Origin: Dicaeum eximium
Taxonomy: Eukaryota > Chordata > Aves > Passeriformes > Dicaeidae
Assembly (NCBI GenBank): GCA_013396995.1
Contig: VWZP01009951.1
Location: forward strand, 353,398-417,397
Reading direction: 5' to 3'
DNA length: 64,000 nt
The notes under the pieces were generated by a model. It was not told the origin of the DNA. It ran no database searches and was given only the letters and a program-made list of their open reading frames with translations. How positions within the stretch are numbered: position 1 is the first letter of the stretch; every line of letters starts with the position of its first letter. Made by a program: the position numbers and the translations under genes. Shown here in pieces: positions 12,691 to 27,200 of this stretch.

Positions 12691-15330
12691 AACCAAAAAG
12701 GCAAAAGCGGTACTTTCTTCCTACCACAATTATTTCTAAAGAACAAGAAGGGAATCTCAACACTTAAGGAGAATAAGGGGAACCTCATTGCAAAAAGAGG
12801 TTAAATAATCAATTTCTTATGAAATCCTATAAGAATGTGCACAAAACTAGCTGTAATTTGCCAAATGCATACTCAAGTCCATCGAGAAAATACTCATTAC
12901 AGATGGCTATTCCATTTCCTCCACTGTCCAGGCAGTAACTCTCAGGCTTGCTCACACAGACTAAATTAAGTGACCTGTATTTTCTCAGTTTTGCTTCTTA
13001 AATCAGGGGTAAAATGTAAGTAAACCACAAGAAAAGGCTGCTCCAAGCGTGGCTTCCCACACCCAGTCTGTTTATAAATACCATCCTGATGACTTCCAGG
13101 AAATGATCAGCTCTTTCTGATTTGGAAAAAATTTGTTCAGTAACATATGGGAGACTTTTGCTCGGACACATGTGAAGCCGCTAAGGGAAAAGCTCTGCTA
13201 GCTGTTCTTTGTTTTAATTGAGATGCCAATCATTGTTTTTCTTTCTAATTATTCTTTTCTTCTTGGTTCTGGTTGTTTTCATAACTCTCCCACTCTTCCA
13301 CTGCCCTGTGTTTGACTCTGCTTCTCATGTAACCACACTGGTTACTGATGTTGTTTGAGCTTCATTTGCTTTACTGGAATGAATGATTGTTGCTCTCCCA
13401 AATGCATCTTAACTGCTCCCCACTATGGATTTCCCAGGCATTGGAAGCTTCCAGTCAGTTTTCTTCCATTTGTCTCACATTCCTTTGGTGTCTGTTGTCC
13501 TGGAGTACAATGTTTCAGGCCATTTTACTTCTGCAGTGCTGTAACCGTGCACATTGTTTTCCAGTGGGATTGTTTGGTTCAGAAGGAGCCAGAAGACACA
13601 GGGTTTTGGTCAGGAAGACCTGAATGCACAAAAAGCCATGAGAGAATGTTTGCTTGTCACTATGAAAAACTCCAAATGCTGTGGTACTACATTGAAGGTT
13701 TTGCTATTTTAATGCAGAAGAGGAGAGGTGAACCTGCAAGGCATGCCATGTGGTCACTGAATAATTCCTTAATTTTCTCTATTTGAACTATTTCCCCCAA
13801 ATCCTGTGGAATGAAACAAGGTTTCAGTTTAGCTTCAAGGTGCTTTGTCTGCAGTTTTCAATTGTGCCCCATTCCAAGTTTTAATAACAAATGAATGCCA
13901 CATTTTGATAATAAAGCAGATGTAACTATGAGCTGACATTCAAGACAAGCAAAAAAGCCCCAAGTATTTTGATTCATTTCTGTGGCTTGTTTTCCATCTG
14001 AGGGAAAGCACCACCAATGGACTCCAAACCAGCAAACCAAAGCCAGTAACAGAAGGAAACCACAGCCTTGTAGTCCAAGAGGAGGCTTGAAAGGACTTTT
14101 TGCTGTTACTCAAGCATTCAAAAGCCATGGCAGTGCTAATGTCAGACATCTGGAAAGCAAACTAACAAATAATCATGGTCCAAGTCCACAGACCAACATG
14201 GCAACATGTCTCCCTCTTGAAAAACCTTTCCTGCAGGTAATCCCAGGTTTGTACTCCTGGATTTTTGAGTAAGGTCTCCAAGGAACTAGATTCAGCTAAC
14301 ATTAAACTAGGCTTCCCCAAACGCAAACAGCGCAGGCAAGCCTGGACTGCTTTTGTGTGTCTGGCCAGGAATGAATCACTTCTGGGAACTGCACCCACAC
14401 AAATCTGTAAAACTGATGGCAGCCAGCCCAGCACCTCTCATTGATGTACTGCCTCAGCTCCCCAGGTGTCACAAGGGATTCCAGTGCCATGGCCTGCCTT
14501 GGGACCCTCACACTACCCAGAGACACCTCAGGATCCTGCAGAGCCACTCAAAACCAGAAAGGTACAAGCAGCTACACTATTTTAGATTGTGAAAGCTTTA
14601 TGTCCCTTTCTCAGTTCCAGTCCTCAGGCTGGTCTTCAATGTCAGCCTTCAGGGAAAGCAGTGCCTGCTCTTTTAACACATCACCTCTTGAAATTCATGG
14701 CGTCTGTGCTTTGGAGCAGCTATCTGCCAGAACTGGACTGACTGCCAGAAATCAAAGTCACAGAAATCAAAATTAACACTGTCCTTCACTAGAGGAGGAA
14801 AACAGCACAAGCTGTTCCACAGATCACCCTGCACAGAAAACCCAACCTTTTAACAGAGTTAACAGAGGAATTGGTCTGCTCCAAAGGGAGATCAGGTCCT
14901 ATCACCAGAAGCATTATTTCTATCTCCTGGGCAGTACACTTGGCCATCTGGGGAGGACAGAAGGCCCCACACTGCACCAGTTGCCTGGCTTGCTGACCCC
15001 CTTCCCAGAATACATAAAGGTGCTGAAGATCTCAAGGAGGTGACCATCCCATTCAGGTTTTCCAAGACTCTGCCTGATAAGGTGCAAAGAGCCTTCCCAT
15101 CAGACATGAGTAAGAGCAAGAACTGCTTTTTGCTTTACTTTCTTTCCTCATGTGCTTTTCGTCAGGTGACGTGTACCAAACAACACATTTGAACTATACA
15201 ACCTCATTTAAAAGGCAAGGACATAACTGAATCATAGCTGAAATTTTATGAACCTCTCTTTAAATCTTAATGCAATTCATCGTGCTGATAATTCGTTTGT
15301 GTTTAATGTACATATGGTTTCATTCTGAAT

Positions 15331-15354
15331 TGTGACACACCTTGGTGTGTCACA
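15331..15354. repeat. Perfect 11-bp inverted repeat (hairpin)
   Basis: TGTGACACACC, then TT, then its exact reverse complement, followed shortly by a run of seven T. It lies deep inside RGL1 intron 4. No mature RNA or transposon end was recognised. Confidence 0.7.
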
Positions 15355-18300
15355 CATTTTTTTGAATGTGAACAGAAGTCATAAGCTAAAAACCATGCAG
15401 AGAACACAGAAGACTCCAAAGACAACAACAACCTACAACGAGAAGGGAAGTCTGTCACCCCTTGACACAAAAACATGCAGCATGAGACACACCACAAGGC
15501 AATCTTGTTGATATGGTAACAGGAAGAACAAAAAAATTACTTATAGGAGGTAGAGGGTCAAACAAGCTACTCCTTTCAACTCTCTTATCAGACAATTAAG
15601 AGACACAGCATCACATTTCTGGAAACACAGGCTGAAGTCCATCTAACTCAGATGTTTAGCTGGAATATATGACCTTTCCTGAACTTTATTCTTCTGTTAC
15701 TTGTGACCATAAACTGTCTGACTGACAAAGTAGTGAGAAGTGTGGAAAGCAAGTTACTGAACATGAAAGGATAAGGTGGGTCCTGACAGGAAATGAAAAA
15801 GGCAGGTTGTTTGAAGCTAACAAAATTTTTGATGGCTTTGATGAATTAACCCACAACTCTAAGATCCAAGGTATTTAGAGAAATACGGTAGCTTTGTTTA
15901 AACCACATATTAGATGTAATTAAGTCAGATCCCTGTTGAAAAATACGTTTTTTGACCACTCTATCAGCCCAAGAAATGATAGGAATGATGTTCAAGTGAA
16001 GAGGAGAAAATCCCCTTGGCAACAGGGGTCCTAGGAGGGCATATTTCTGAACACAGCTGAAGTGATCTCAGGTCAGTAACAACTCCTCATCACTGCATCA
16101 GTCTGGAATCACTGCAGGATCTGGGAACAGAAGGGCAGCCTTAAAGCTCCCACAAGCCCCTCTAGCAAGGCTGTGCCACAAATGTGCTCAAGCCCTACTT
16201 GATGATCTGCAGGTTCTGAACACTGAAGCAGGTACATAAACAATGTGTGGAATATTCACATAATTTAAAAAAAAATAGTAATTTACATCAGGCATTCTCC
16301 TCAAAATACATCACAGCTCTATACTACAAGTGCAAAAAGAACAGAGAATTTCAACATGGAAGGCAGTAACCTGTGTGCTTACAGTGCACCAGACAGGACA
16401 ATGTTCCTTCCACACATACCCTCAGTTTTTGCTACCCCTCCTTCTTTTAGGCTCTGTGAGGAACTTAAGGAGTCATAAACTCTCCTTCTGCAGTTGTTCT
16501 TAACTTCTGCAGCATTTTTTTTTGTGTCAAACCAGTGAAAATGCTTTAAATTGAACCCCACTTCTTATGGCCCAACTGGCTTTTTAAAGCCTCTGAGCTG
16601 TTACAAGAGGAGTCTGATGAATGCAGAAGGTCTCTGGCCACAGACCACAGGCTTCCCCATGAGATATTTTTCCTCTGAGAAATACAGAGTTAATGCCAAG
16701 AAATAACAGGGCTCTACTGCTGCTTCCTCCTATTTCTCCAAGTCATATAAAACCAAGAGCACAATTATATCATGTTTCTGTTCTAGGAGAAGAGAGGGCA
16801 AATGGAATTATACTGGAATTATCCCAGACAAGAGAAAACCTGAACTACCAGAAGTACACGTTTCACAACATGGCTACAGAGCCAAACACTTTCCAGATAC
16901 CACTAATTGTATCTTAAGAGACAAGAAGCCAGAGCAACTGAAAGCAATGGAAATTTTTAAGCAAGGAAAGTGAACTCCTATTTATATGGGATCTGTTTAA
17001 ACATGTATATATACGTGACAAATAACTTTTTGACAACTTCATTGTTGAACTTTTTATAGACACGGATTTGAGTAAAGATATCAAATTCACACATAAATGG
17101 TATCTCATGAAGGCCAAAGGATCAAAATCTGTTCTGAGCTACATTAATGAAAAATCTGTCAGAAAATTCAGCAGAAGTTGAGCTACCACAGGAACAGAAC
17201 CACAGGCTTTATCCATTTGTCCATCCCTGGCTGTGCACAGGTGTTATGTGCCAAGAGGGAAGAAAGCATAGATGCAGCAGGAAGCAGCTGACAAGGCTGG
17301 TGAACTCCATGTACGTCAGGAGGAAAATAATTCCACTAAAAACAAACAAAGAAAGAAACAAACCAAAACAAACACTGAAATACTAAATGGTACACACACA
17401 AATACTCAATGGTATTTGCTTGCACACTCACATGCAGGTATAGCTAAAAACTGTTACATTTTGCCCAAAGCTCAAGTGACATAGGTAACATCAGGACCAC
17501 TTTCACTCCTTTTCTCTCCATCTCATCATCAAAGTCATCTGGGTCCATGAAAAGGCAGCTGGGGGATTAATCCCACCATGGTTTATACTGGTGAAATTAA
17601 TTCCTCACCCCCAGTATAAATCCTTCAGCTATTCTGCAGGAAGGGTACAACTTTAGCTCATGTTTTATGACTGAGATCAGGGAATGTAAAATGGTTTGCC
17701 CAAAGCTGGAAGAGACCCTAGAGCTCAGTCTGGATGGAAGTGTGGGAACCACTGGCTGTCTGTTACTGCTTCTACCCACGACACAATGCTGCCTCCTTGG
17801 TGCCTGTAACCAAGTTTTAACTAGCAGCTGTTCTTTGAGGAGTTCTCATGGCAAAACGGGAGCAAAATATTTTACCAGCCAGGAAAGACTGATGGTTGAG
17901 CTCCTATGTCAAGTCCCATGGGGCAAGAGGAACAGAAAACCAGTAATGCTGACAAGAATCAAGCATCTTCATTCTGTAATCAAATACAACCACGCATGCC
18001 ACAGTGCATGCAAACCACAGATGTCAAAGTACAAATGCTGATGACCTAAGGCACATTTTACACCCAATGTCTAAAGATAAAACCCTAGGAGGATAGCCAA
18101 ACCACCTTTTTCTCATTTAAACTGCAGTTCAAAACAGCTTTGCTATTTCTTTTGCAAATGAGGATGACCTCAGAATTTAAATTTCACTCTAAAAGCAGCA
18201 CTGTAAATCACAGGGCACTGACGGAAAAGATCCATGCACACACATTGCCTGAGCCACCCTCAGCTTTGCTCTGCAGGCACTGCTGTAATGACAAAAAAAT

Positions 18301-18617
18301 CACTCATAAGCAATAACCACTTACTGCCACAGATAAGGCAGAGGAAACAAACACTCTTTGTTTGTTTAATCAGCAAAATGTTTGCCTAGATGTGCTCATC
18401 TCATGCTTAATTCCAAAACAATTTCCCTGCAAAAGATGCCTGGATTGTATTATTGGACATGTTACTAGACAATTGGAATTTGGCCTTTCCACAAGCCTGT
18501 TTAAGCATGCAAACAGTGCTGTGGATTTTCAATGGAAACAACAGCTCTGCTGCTTGCATCCTCCTCCAAGACCAAATCCTGTCTGGGGCTTGCTCCACAG
18601 TGCAAATCCATACTTAC

Positions 18618-18695
18618 GCCCTCAGTACCATCTCAGATTCCAAGGAATTCAGGTTTGCCACTTCTCCATGGCTTGAGGTCTCCAAGTTTCCAAAC
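18618..18695 (-). CDS. RGL1: RGL1 coding exon 4, variable linker inside the REM module
   Basis: This 78-nt exon has acceptor TTTTTCAG and donor GTAAGT. It enters completing the arginine codon from exon 3 and leaves in phase 2. It encodes FGNLETSSHGEVANLNSLES followed by EMVLR. Length, the opening FGNL (human YGNL) and the closing hydrophobic-basic residues match the equivalent human exon, while the middle Ser/Asn/Glu linker is poorly conserved. It was located by its splice sites and by the need to join phase 2 of exon 3 to the single leftover base of exon 5. Confidence 0.88.
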
Positions 18696-21600
18696 CTGAA
18701 AAAGGAGATGGAGTTTAGAAGAAACTCTAGTGAATAAAAGCAAAATCCCAAATAGCATAATTCATATACAATTACCATAAATAGCTGCAAAGCACTTCCA
18801 GCTCAAACTACAAGGAATCTTAACAGGTGGGCAGAATTAAGGACCCTGAAGATTATTTCATGTAGGAAGGAAAAAAATCCTAAAGAAACAGCCAGGACTT
18901 CCAACTTAATTTGTTAATTTATCTGAAGCAGCCTGCCCACAGGAGGAATTAACCAAAACAGTGTCTTTGCTTACAGCTCCAAGACCCTTCTGCCTGTTTT
19001 CACTCCATCCTTTCCCAGGGCAATATTCCAGTGTGTGATGAGACTGTAACACAACCACCTTCTCCAATACAGCTTCTGTGTCTCTAGCACCTGCCATTCC
19101 CAACAGCTCCAAGGGTCATTTCAAGGTTTCCTAGGTGCCAAGTGCTCACTTTGTGCCCTAACTCCTGATATCAGCGAGAAAAGCCCAGGATGCTGCGAAA
19201 ACACCACTGGGAAAGAGGGAACTGTGGGCACAACTCCAACAGTGCCAAAGGGAAATCTCTTACCTACAAGGCACAACCCTGTGCCTTGCAGGCAGGAACA
19301 TCCACTTCATTTTCAGCAGGAGTGCCCATTGTTTCAGATATACAGCTCCATAATTATCCATGAAGAATTCCATGGCTCCCTACAGGCAGGTTTAATGAAG
19401 GTGAACAATTACTCACTGTCCAGAATAAGACAAGCTGATTTTATCCATTTAGTTTAATACGTCTCAATTAATCTGAAAAGTTAAAACAAGTGCATCCTTA
19501 AGTGCTTGTGCTACAACAACCTGGTAACATCAGACAGAGAGAACACAGTAAGCTGTTTCTGTCCCAAAGGTTCTTGTGAGGACTGTCACAAACTCATCCA
19601 AAAACATTTCAATGGATGGAAGTGGTGGTAGTTTTATGCCCCCCTCAAGTAATGGTCTAAAACTTCGTATGTAAGAATCACAGACTTGTTGTTAAAGGGA
19701 GAGGATTTCACTCTCCACTGCCATCTGCCCTGTAAGATGCCTCAACACATCTTAGCCAGTAGACAAAAGGCACTTTCCCCCTGCCAGGGAAATTTTAAAA
19801 AATAAAATCTTCATATTCAATTTTCAAAACTTGCAGTCAATTTTTTGAGGCAAGTTTATTGAGACGAGTCCCAACATCACTGTCCTACAACTGTGTGAAA
19901 TATTAAATATGTCTTTGCAGAACATTAGGCACTTGTGTTTAAATCCCACTAGAGACACAAGCTGAGTTTTACAGGAGAAATCCATCAGACAATAAAAAGC
20001 AGGCAGTTTTCTGTGCAAAACTGGAGAAGGATATCAGCTTCCTCATGTTGCCAGATGTAAATCCCTGCCTATCTCTCATCTCTCCATGAACAACAGGTCA
20101 TTAAATACGGGTTAGGAGGAGTTAACAACACAAGTGATGTGAAGAACAGCCTTTCTGCAGCCTTCCAGCACTCTGTTCTCACCAGCTCCCAGACAAAGAG
20201 CCTTTCACTGCCCAGCCTTGTAGCAATGCTTTGCATACAAAAAGAGACACGAGGAACAAAAGGATCCCGTAGCCCACAGAACTTTTCAGCCTTGCTTGGC
20301 ATTTGGGAAGTTACAGACTGCGCTCAAAGGGACTGACTAAGCAAATGAGACCAGAATGTAATGGGTAATAGTGTTTATAATAATGTTTAATGTAATGTTT
20401 AATGTTTAAATACTGGAAAACAGAGTGGAAAATGCATCTCTGTTAAGAGAGAGGGAGGAAAATACTCTGAATAACTCAGAAATAATAAGGAAAGGTGGTC
20501 TCTGCAACGGCCCCAGACAAAGCCCTAAGTAAGCTTGAAAGCACTGAAACAAGCAGTTTGGAAGGCCAGATCCTTGGGAAAAATAAGGTGGTTTGAATCC
20601 TACACACATGGAGTCATGGAGGTGAAATCACTTCTGTAGCTGAGTAGCCAAGCCACCTGACACAAAGGAAGAACAGATGAAATAACAGATGCTACAGGAA
20701 CAGCAGTGAGTCAAACACCTCAAAGCTGCTGTCCCAAAACGTGTGGCTCTGCTACAGCAGGACCCATTCCTTCCACGCTCCCCCTCTGCCTCCCCTGCCC
20801 TCTCCATTTACCCTCCAGCAAACCATCCTCCTGCAAAAGGAAAGAATGGGAAACATAAATCTGACTTGTTCCTCGCTGTCATTACCCAGCTCCCACTCTC
20901 CCACCAAACAGTCTCAATTCCCTCCTCTGTAAACTGCTCCAGACAGGGACTGGTTGCTACTTTCTCTGTGCCTGTGCCAAGCACAGCACAGCTCCACTTC
21001 TGAGGAACACAGTTATCAGGGCAAAACACATCATGGAAGAGAGGAATTTGGCCTCCTTCTAACCTCATCTGGATAGCTACCCAACTCTGGCTTCCATCAC
21101 ACTTTGGAATATCCCCCTGGGAATACCAGAGGCACCACACTGTATCCCCACATCCAGGGCCAGAAGGAGCCACTCTCCTTCCCTCCAGGAACTTCCACAG
21201 AAGGCTTCCTCATCAAAATGCCACCAAGATCTTTTTCTTTTCACTCTCTCTGCCCACTTGTACCAAACAACTAGAAAATGTCAGAACATACAGTGTTAAA
21301 AGCTTGGCAGATTTCCAAAGCTGTCTGCTGCACTTAGATGCCAAACTCCCATGAAGGCTAAAGGGATGTGGATGTTCAATTACTTCTAAATAGCTTTGGA
21401 AACATGAGTCATCCCACTCACTTCTCAACATACCAGCCTATCCTCAAGGATTTTGTCTAGTGACTTCTAATCTATCTTAAAAGAAAACCTTTACCGGCTG
21501 AATCTGGCAAAAAAAATTAATAGGGCTTCTGTCTCAAATTTAATCAAAAGCAAAAGGGTAATGTGAAGTCCTGAAGGAAAGAAAATTAAAAAATACAATA

Positions 21601-24038
21601 ATCAGGTTTCTAAAACTGTTTCTAAAACAGCATTTGTTTTCTTACTTGTTCCTCTGACTCAGGGGAGAGCACCTCACCTGCTTTTGGACACCAAAAATGC
21701 TTCCTGCCCCAAATTCAGTCAGCACTGCACTGTTTGGACAGGATACTCTGCAGACAGCATCAAACGACCAACAGGTTTCCCCACACACTTAGGGTACAGG
21801 ATATGCACACTTCTCAGCACATTTTCCCACGAGTCCCAGGACTTTTTGTGTAAGCTGGGTTTGTGTAAGTCTAAGACATTCATCAGACAATTCTGCAGCA
21901 CTGTATCCACAGCAAATCCAGCAGAAACTGAATGCACCGGGCTTGAGGGTGATCCAGCTTCCACAAATACATTGTGGAGGAAGTTTTTCAGTGAGTTTGT
22001 CCCTACAAAATAAAATATGCTGCAAATTATGTGGATGCTGTTCCCTCCTCCTCTCTCCCAAGGACCTGCTCACCTGTAAAAAGCTGGAAGGGCCTTTTTT
22101 GATCTGGTCACATCACTGTTCTCCCTTGGACCAGACAACAAGAGCTCACCACTTCTAATTGTTCCCTTACTCCACAACCCTGCTCTATCGCCAAGAATAA
22201 GAGACAGGGCTCAAGCTCTTCAGATGAAACTCAAACTGACAACAAATACCAAAACTGTCCTGCCTTTTTTTTTCTTTTTTAAAGAGATTGCCTTTTTCAA
22301 TATTACTTCACTGGCACACAAAACAAAACACAAATTATGCACTGACACCCACTTTAGTCTCTGTACTCTGGTTATTAACAAATATCACTAAAAACAAAGT
22401 TGCAAAAATACAGGCTCTGGGCTACTTATTCTCAACTAATCTAGAGATGAAAACCAAGCTGGTTAAAATCAATTACTGTGCATATTTTTTTCAATTTTTT
22501 TCCTTTTAACATCTGCTTTTCTTCACAAGTCCATATTCCTCAGCTACATGTATATCATTCTAACTTTCATAGCTGAAGTTTAATCTGTATTTTCTTCCAA
22601 GCCATAAAATTCTAGACTATCCATGATAAACAAAAAGCCAAGAGAAACATCCATGGATTCTCAAGCACGACGCTCCTGTGATTTGTGAGAAGGGAAGCAA
22701 GTGGTAACCTCCTAGGATTTCCTGTGGATCCTGACATGTATTAAAAAAGGCTGGAGATGATGCTGATGAGATCAGGCAGCTCATTCCTCTGAAGAGGATA
22801 TTGTAACTTGCTCAGAGAGACACACAAGCCAGCAAGATCAAAACCCGGCTCAGAAAAGAGAGTTCTGTTCTATGGAGACAGCTCTTCTGGGCTTTCCTGC
22901 CCTCTCCAGACATTTTCACCTCTTCAAATCAGTGTGAGAGGAGGAAGCTAGGGCCAACTTCCTCAGAGCCTCAATGTTTTTATGTTCTTGTACATATCCA
23001 CTGTCAATTTTTATCACTTCTCACATTCTGAACCAGAATTGGGATGGACTGAGAGATAAAGCACAGAACAGTCAACAGAACTGTAACCAAATCTGCTCTC
23101 CAGGATGGCTGCTCTTTTCTCAGCTGACTGCTTACCTGACTGTCAGCTTACTATTATTATCTTTACCCACTGAGCCAGACAACATACCTACAAAGCAGCC
23201 AGGATTATCCAGAAAGTTATTCCAGAAAAACAAAGCACAGTTAATTTATCCATGCCTTGTTCCTTATCTACCTAGTGGGACAGCCAAAATTCAACCCCAG
23301 GAGTTCTTATGCCACTTCTCTGTTCTAATTACTTCCTGCCAGAGCAACCATTTCTGTGAATCACACATTTTGAAAGTGCAACAAATATGATACTCCTAAA
23401 ATAAGAGCACCCCTGACCCAGCTATGTCTCAGTTAGAATTTAGGGTGAGAAACTAATGTTGTGTGTTCCAAGCATTTATGCAGACACAGCAGCCATGATT
23501 TAGCAGTCTGACTGTAAAATCTATTATTATAACATTTAGCAGTTCTTGGGCTGCCTGCAAAAATTTGTGGCTGCTTATTCATAGAGTAATAGAATGGAAG
23601 AGTAAATTCTTTCTTGTGTTTGTACAATCCCTGTTCTGAATCAGCAGCCCCCAAACAGAAGAGGCAGGTCTGAAAACACTGGTATCCAACAAAATTTTGG
23701 AATCTATTCTAGATATGACTTCACAGCCCATGCATTCTGTTGGGCTTTTTTTGAGGAAACTGGTATTAATTTTGCTGTGTTGGTCCAGTTGGGTTCTTTA
23801 GCAGCCACACATGGCACACTTTCCTTATGCTTTGATGAGTGCTGGGATCTGAGCAGCAATGCATTTATAGACTGGATGTTTATGCCGAAATTCTGGATTT
23901 TGCAGTACTCTTGACAACAGGTTACTAAACCCATGCCCACTAAAAGCAAGGGAAGAAGTTCCTGACAACTTTCCCCTGTCATGTAAATGATGGGTCCATT
24001 TTCAGGGTCCATTTCCACTGCACAGCAGTGGCTCTTAC
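18696..24038 (-). other. RGL1 intron 3
   Basis: GT-AG intron of 5343 bp. Apart from short simple runs (for example imperfect TAATGTT repeats near 20375-20410) I see nothing in it. Plus-strand ORFs such as 22974-23390 look like chance. Confidence 0.85.
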
Positions 24039-24247
24039 CTGTCCAGAAGAAGCTCCAGCACTGCCCTGGGAGATGCAAAGGCCCTGTATGTTGCAAGGAA
24101 GATGCTGATGTAGGAAAAATCCGCATCTCCAAAAGCTGTGAGAAGGTTCTCCACCAGTTTCTCCAAAGTTCCAGCTTTTATAGCCCTGATCTTGGATGTT
24201 TCATACTGTCTGACAGTGTGCTCAGGGGGTAACTGGTCTCCTTCACC
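24039..24247 (-). CDS. RGL1: RGL1 coding exon 3, start of REM (RasGEF_N) module
   Basis: The exon is 209 nt, entering in phase 0 and leaving in phase 2. The acceptor is TTTTGTAG and the donor GTAAGA. It encodes GEGDQLPPEH, then the start of the REM helical module: IRAIKAGTLEKLVENLL, then FSYISIFLATYRAFAS and LELLLDR. KAGTLEKLVENLL and the FLxTYRxFxS motif are hallmarks of the RasGEF N-terminal domain, which stabilises the catalytic helical hairpin. Reading in the other frames gives chance ORFs only. Confidence 0.95.
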
Positions 24248-27200
24248 CTACAAAAGGAAACAAAAAGCACAAAAATCAGGCAGGACACAGATCCCTGATA
24301 CAGATTAAATCCTATCTTTGCACAGGAATTGCCCATCACCAGTTACTAAATGATTTTGTCAATTTTGCATGCTCTCCAAGCACCAAATGCTGTATCAAAT
24401 AATAGAGTTTTAAAGTAACTTAATTTTAAAATATTTCTCTGACAGGTTCAAAAAAAAACTTACACTGTGACCATTATCAAGTTAAGTCATGATTCCACTA
24501 TAAATTATTATCTAAAAAGACAATCCCACAAAAAGTAATATTACTGAAGAGAATAAAAGTGGTAATGCAGTGTTTCATTTAACTTCTGAATAAATACAAA
24601 AACTGACCATAACTTAAACACTGGCACTTGTGATTCCCTTGCTGAAAATACCAACTTTAGGGTGTCACACAGGACCCAAGGTCAGAACACATTTGGTGCG
24701 AAAACATTTCAAGATACTTTTGCAAGGAGGGTGTCAAACTCATCTCACAAACAAGGCATTCTAACATTCCAACTTTCTCTTAGAGTTTCCACTTGGCACA
24801 GTATTTGTCCATAAATCTAGGGCTTGGGATTGTGTTTGGGTATGCTTTTTAAACAGCATTTGTTTTAAATGCTTACAGCCTACTTTGAGTCTGAAAAAAC
24901 ATTTCCTTAAATTATGCCATTATTTAGAGGGCAGCTCAGAAAAGTGTTTTCATGACTGATATAAACCCTATTTTGTAAAGTATGTGGGATAAAAATGGGA
25001 TTATACATAAAAAATCCAATATTTACTCAAACACCTTGATACTGAGGGCACAAAGACAGCATGTTAATGACAGTCACTACCAACCCTGGCTCGGGATACT
25101 GATGGAACACAAAGGAAAAAAACATCTATTAATAAGATAATTCAGAAGAGATACCCCACCCACTTCCTATTTACATCACTACCATCCACTGCTTTGGAAT
25201 TGTTTCTAATAGACATCCTTTTCAGTTTTAAACAATATAGATGTCTTTAACATCATTCTGAAGTTCTGCCTCTAATATTATTTACAAAGCTCTGCTATCT
25301 CATTTCCCAGCCTAACGAGACACAACAAACCCTTGCTGCAACATTAAAAAACAACATTACTGTCTGTATTAAAAAACACACATACAAAAAAAAAACAAAC
25401 CCTAAACTAAAAACCACAAAAACAAGAAAACCAGACTAGACAGGGAAATATTTTGCCACATTTTGTTCCATGTATCTTATGACTTTTTAAAAAGGTGTGT
25501 AACTTGTAATGTATCTGGCTTAAAGATGCATCTGTGCATTTACCACTGTGTAACTCTCTTACATTAAAATTTTCCTTAAGCAAAACTTGGTTGCATAAAA
25601 AAAAAAAATTAAAAAAGGCAATTTTATTGCTAACTTTTCATCTTACAATTATGATACACTTTTGAAAATAACTAGTTACACAATACAACCACTTTCAGAC
25701 AGAGAAGAAAACCTGCACCACTGTGTTTAACTCTTAATTTCTGATCCAGCAGATTGCCCTACTCCCTCAGGGCACATAAAACCCTCTCATTCTCTCGTGT
25801 GAGTATATGCAAAACAAGGGCAGAATCTGCTTTCAAGACTGATCCATGCACAAAATTTTCCATTAATTGCAACACTACAACTTCCGCACAACATCATGTT
25901 GGGAGAATGTTAAAAAGAAACAAAACCCCAAAAAAATCCCACCAAAGCAAAACAAAACCAACCCAGTTCCTGAAAAATCTACAACTTTGTCAGCAAAATA
26001 TCCAACTGTTAGAAATCATTGTGAGAGTTCTGGGATCGCTTGTATTCGTATTATTTTAGCAATTCTGCCTGTAAGTTTAAAAGGAAAAGGGACTTGGCCG
26101 ACAAGCTCAATAACAGGCTTTGAGAATAAGACCTTGTGGGCTGAGTTTCATGCTAACAGGAAACTGCTCAGTCTGGATTTAATCAAGAGGGCATCTCTTC
26201 ACTGACACAACCAGGCTACCCAAAGGCAAAGGAGTTTTCACGTTTGCTTTAGAGCTCTCTGCTCAGAGGAACACTCTACTCACTGCCATGAAAAAACGCT
26301 CCTAAAGCTCTCTGCAACTTCTGACAGGGGTGCATGGTGACCACTGTTAGCAGTACCAACAAATTATACCATTTTTTTGTACAAAGAACAAAATAAGCTC
26401 TCCAGCTCCTCTTTGTCTCCTTCAGCACCGTGTCCAGAGTTCTAACAGAGACCTCAACATTTCAGGGCTTTGGTAACATTTTCCTGGTCCTCTGAAACAA
26501 ACAGATATGGCATTTTATAGTCTGATTTATGTTCTTTAAAATCTCACTTTGATTTTTCAGGCAACAGATTATAACCTTGATAATCTGCAAGTGTAAGTGA
26601 TGAGCAAGTAGCTTCTTACAAGACTGACAGCATCTTTCAAAAGCAAATGTAGAAACATTAAACGGAGCTATATCCTTGTAAATCCTTATTTTCTGAGGTT
26701 GTGTGTACTGATGTAGTGAATTCCAACAACTTTACTAACCCTTGGCAATGCTGTACCTTCAGAGGGGCCCACTGTCTTTAAGGTGATCATCTTACAGCTC
26801 CACAGCACAAAACATCACCTACGTACGCAGTTCTTGCTGAAACAGGAGAGCTGTGTGCAGACCAAAACACATCCAGGCTGAAAAGCTTCCTCCAAACACT
26901 ACCTGCTAAGCTCCAGTGGGAATATAAATTAACTATAAACACCACCAGTGCCCAAATAAATGCTACAGCCTAGCAAGAGGGATTACAGACTCAACATAAA
27001 AAGGGAAGTTAAAACTCTGATCAGTACAGAACCAGGCTGCTACCCAGACAGACATACAGAACTGTAGAAATATTGTCTTAGAAATATCACTGGAAACAAC
27101 TGCGTCCACCCAAAAAAACCCACTGCTCTGCACAGTTTTTTTCCAATGCAAATATTATCTGTTGAGATTCTGGGAGTCAGGATCATGACATGAAATCAAT

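Larger units (their letters stand above)
9304..18617 (-). other. RGL1 intron 4
   Basis: GT-AG intron of 9314 bp. It contains a CR1 LINE fragment at 12268-12690 and a short perfect hairpin at 15331-15354. A plus-strand ORF of 143 codons at 13355-13786 has no recognisable domain. The rest is unremarkable intronic sequence. Confidence 0.85.

Noticed and set aside
13355..13786. 143-codon plus-strand ORF in RGL1 intron 4
   Set aside because: No recognisable domain, antisense to the host gene, and no splice or promoter support. Its length is within chance for a 64 kb window.
22974..23390. 138-codon plus-strand ORF in RGL1 intron 3
   Set aside because: No motif, no context, not supported by splice sites; chance ORF.
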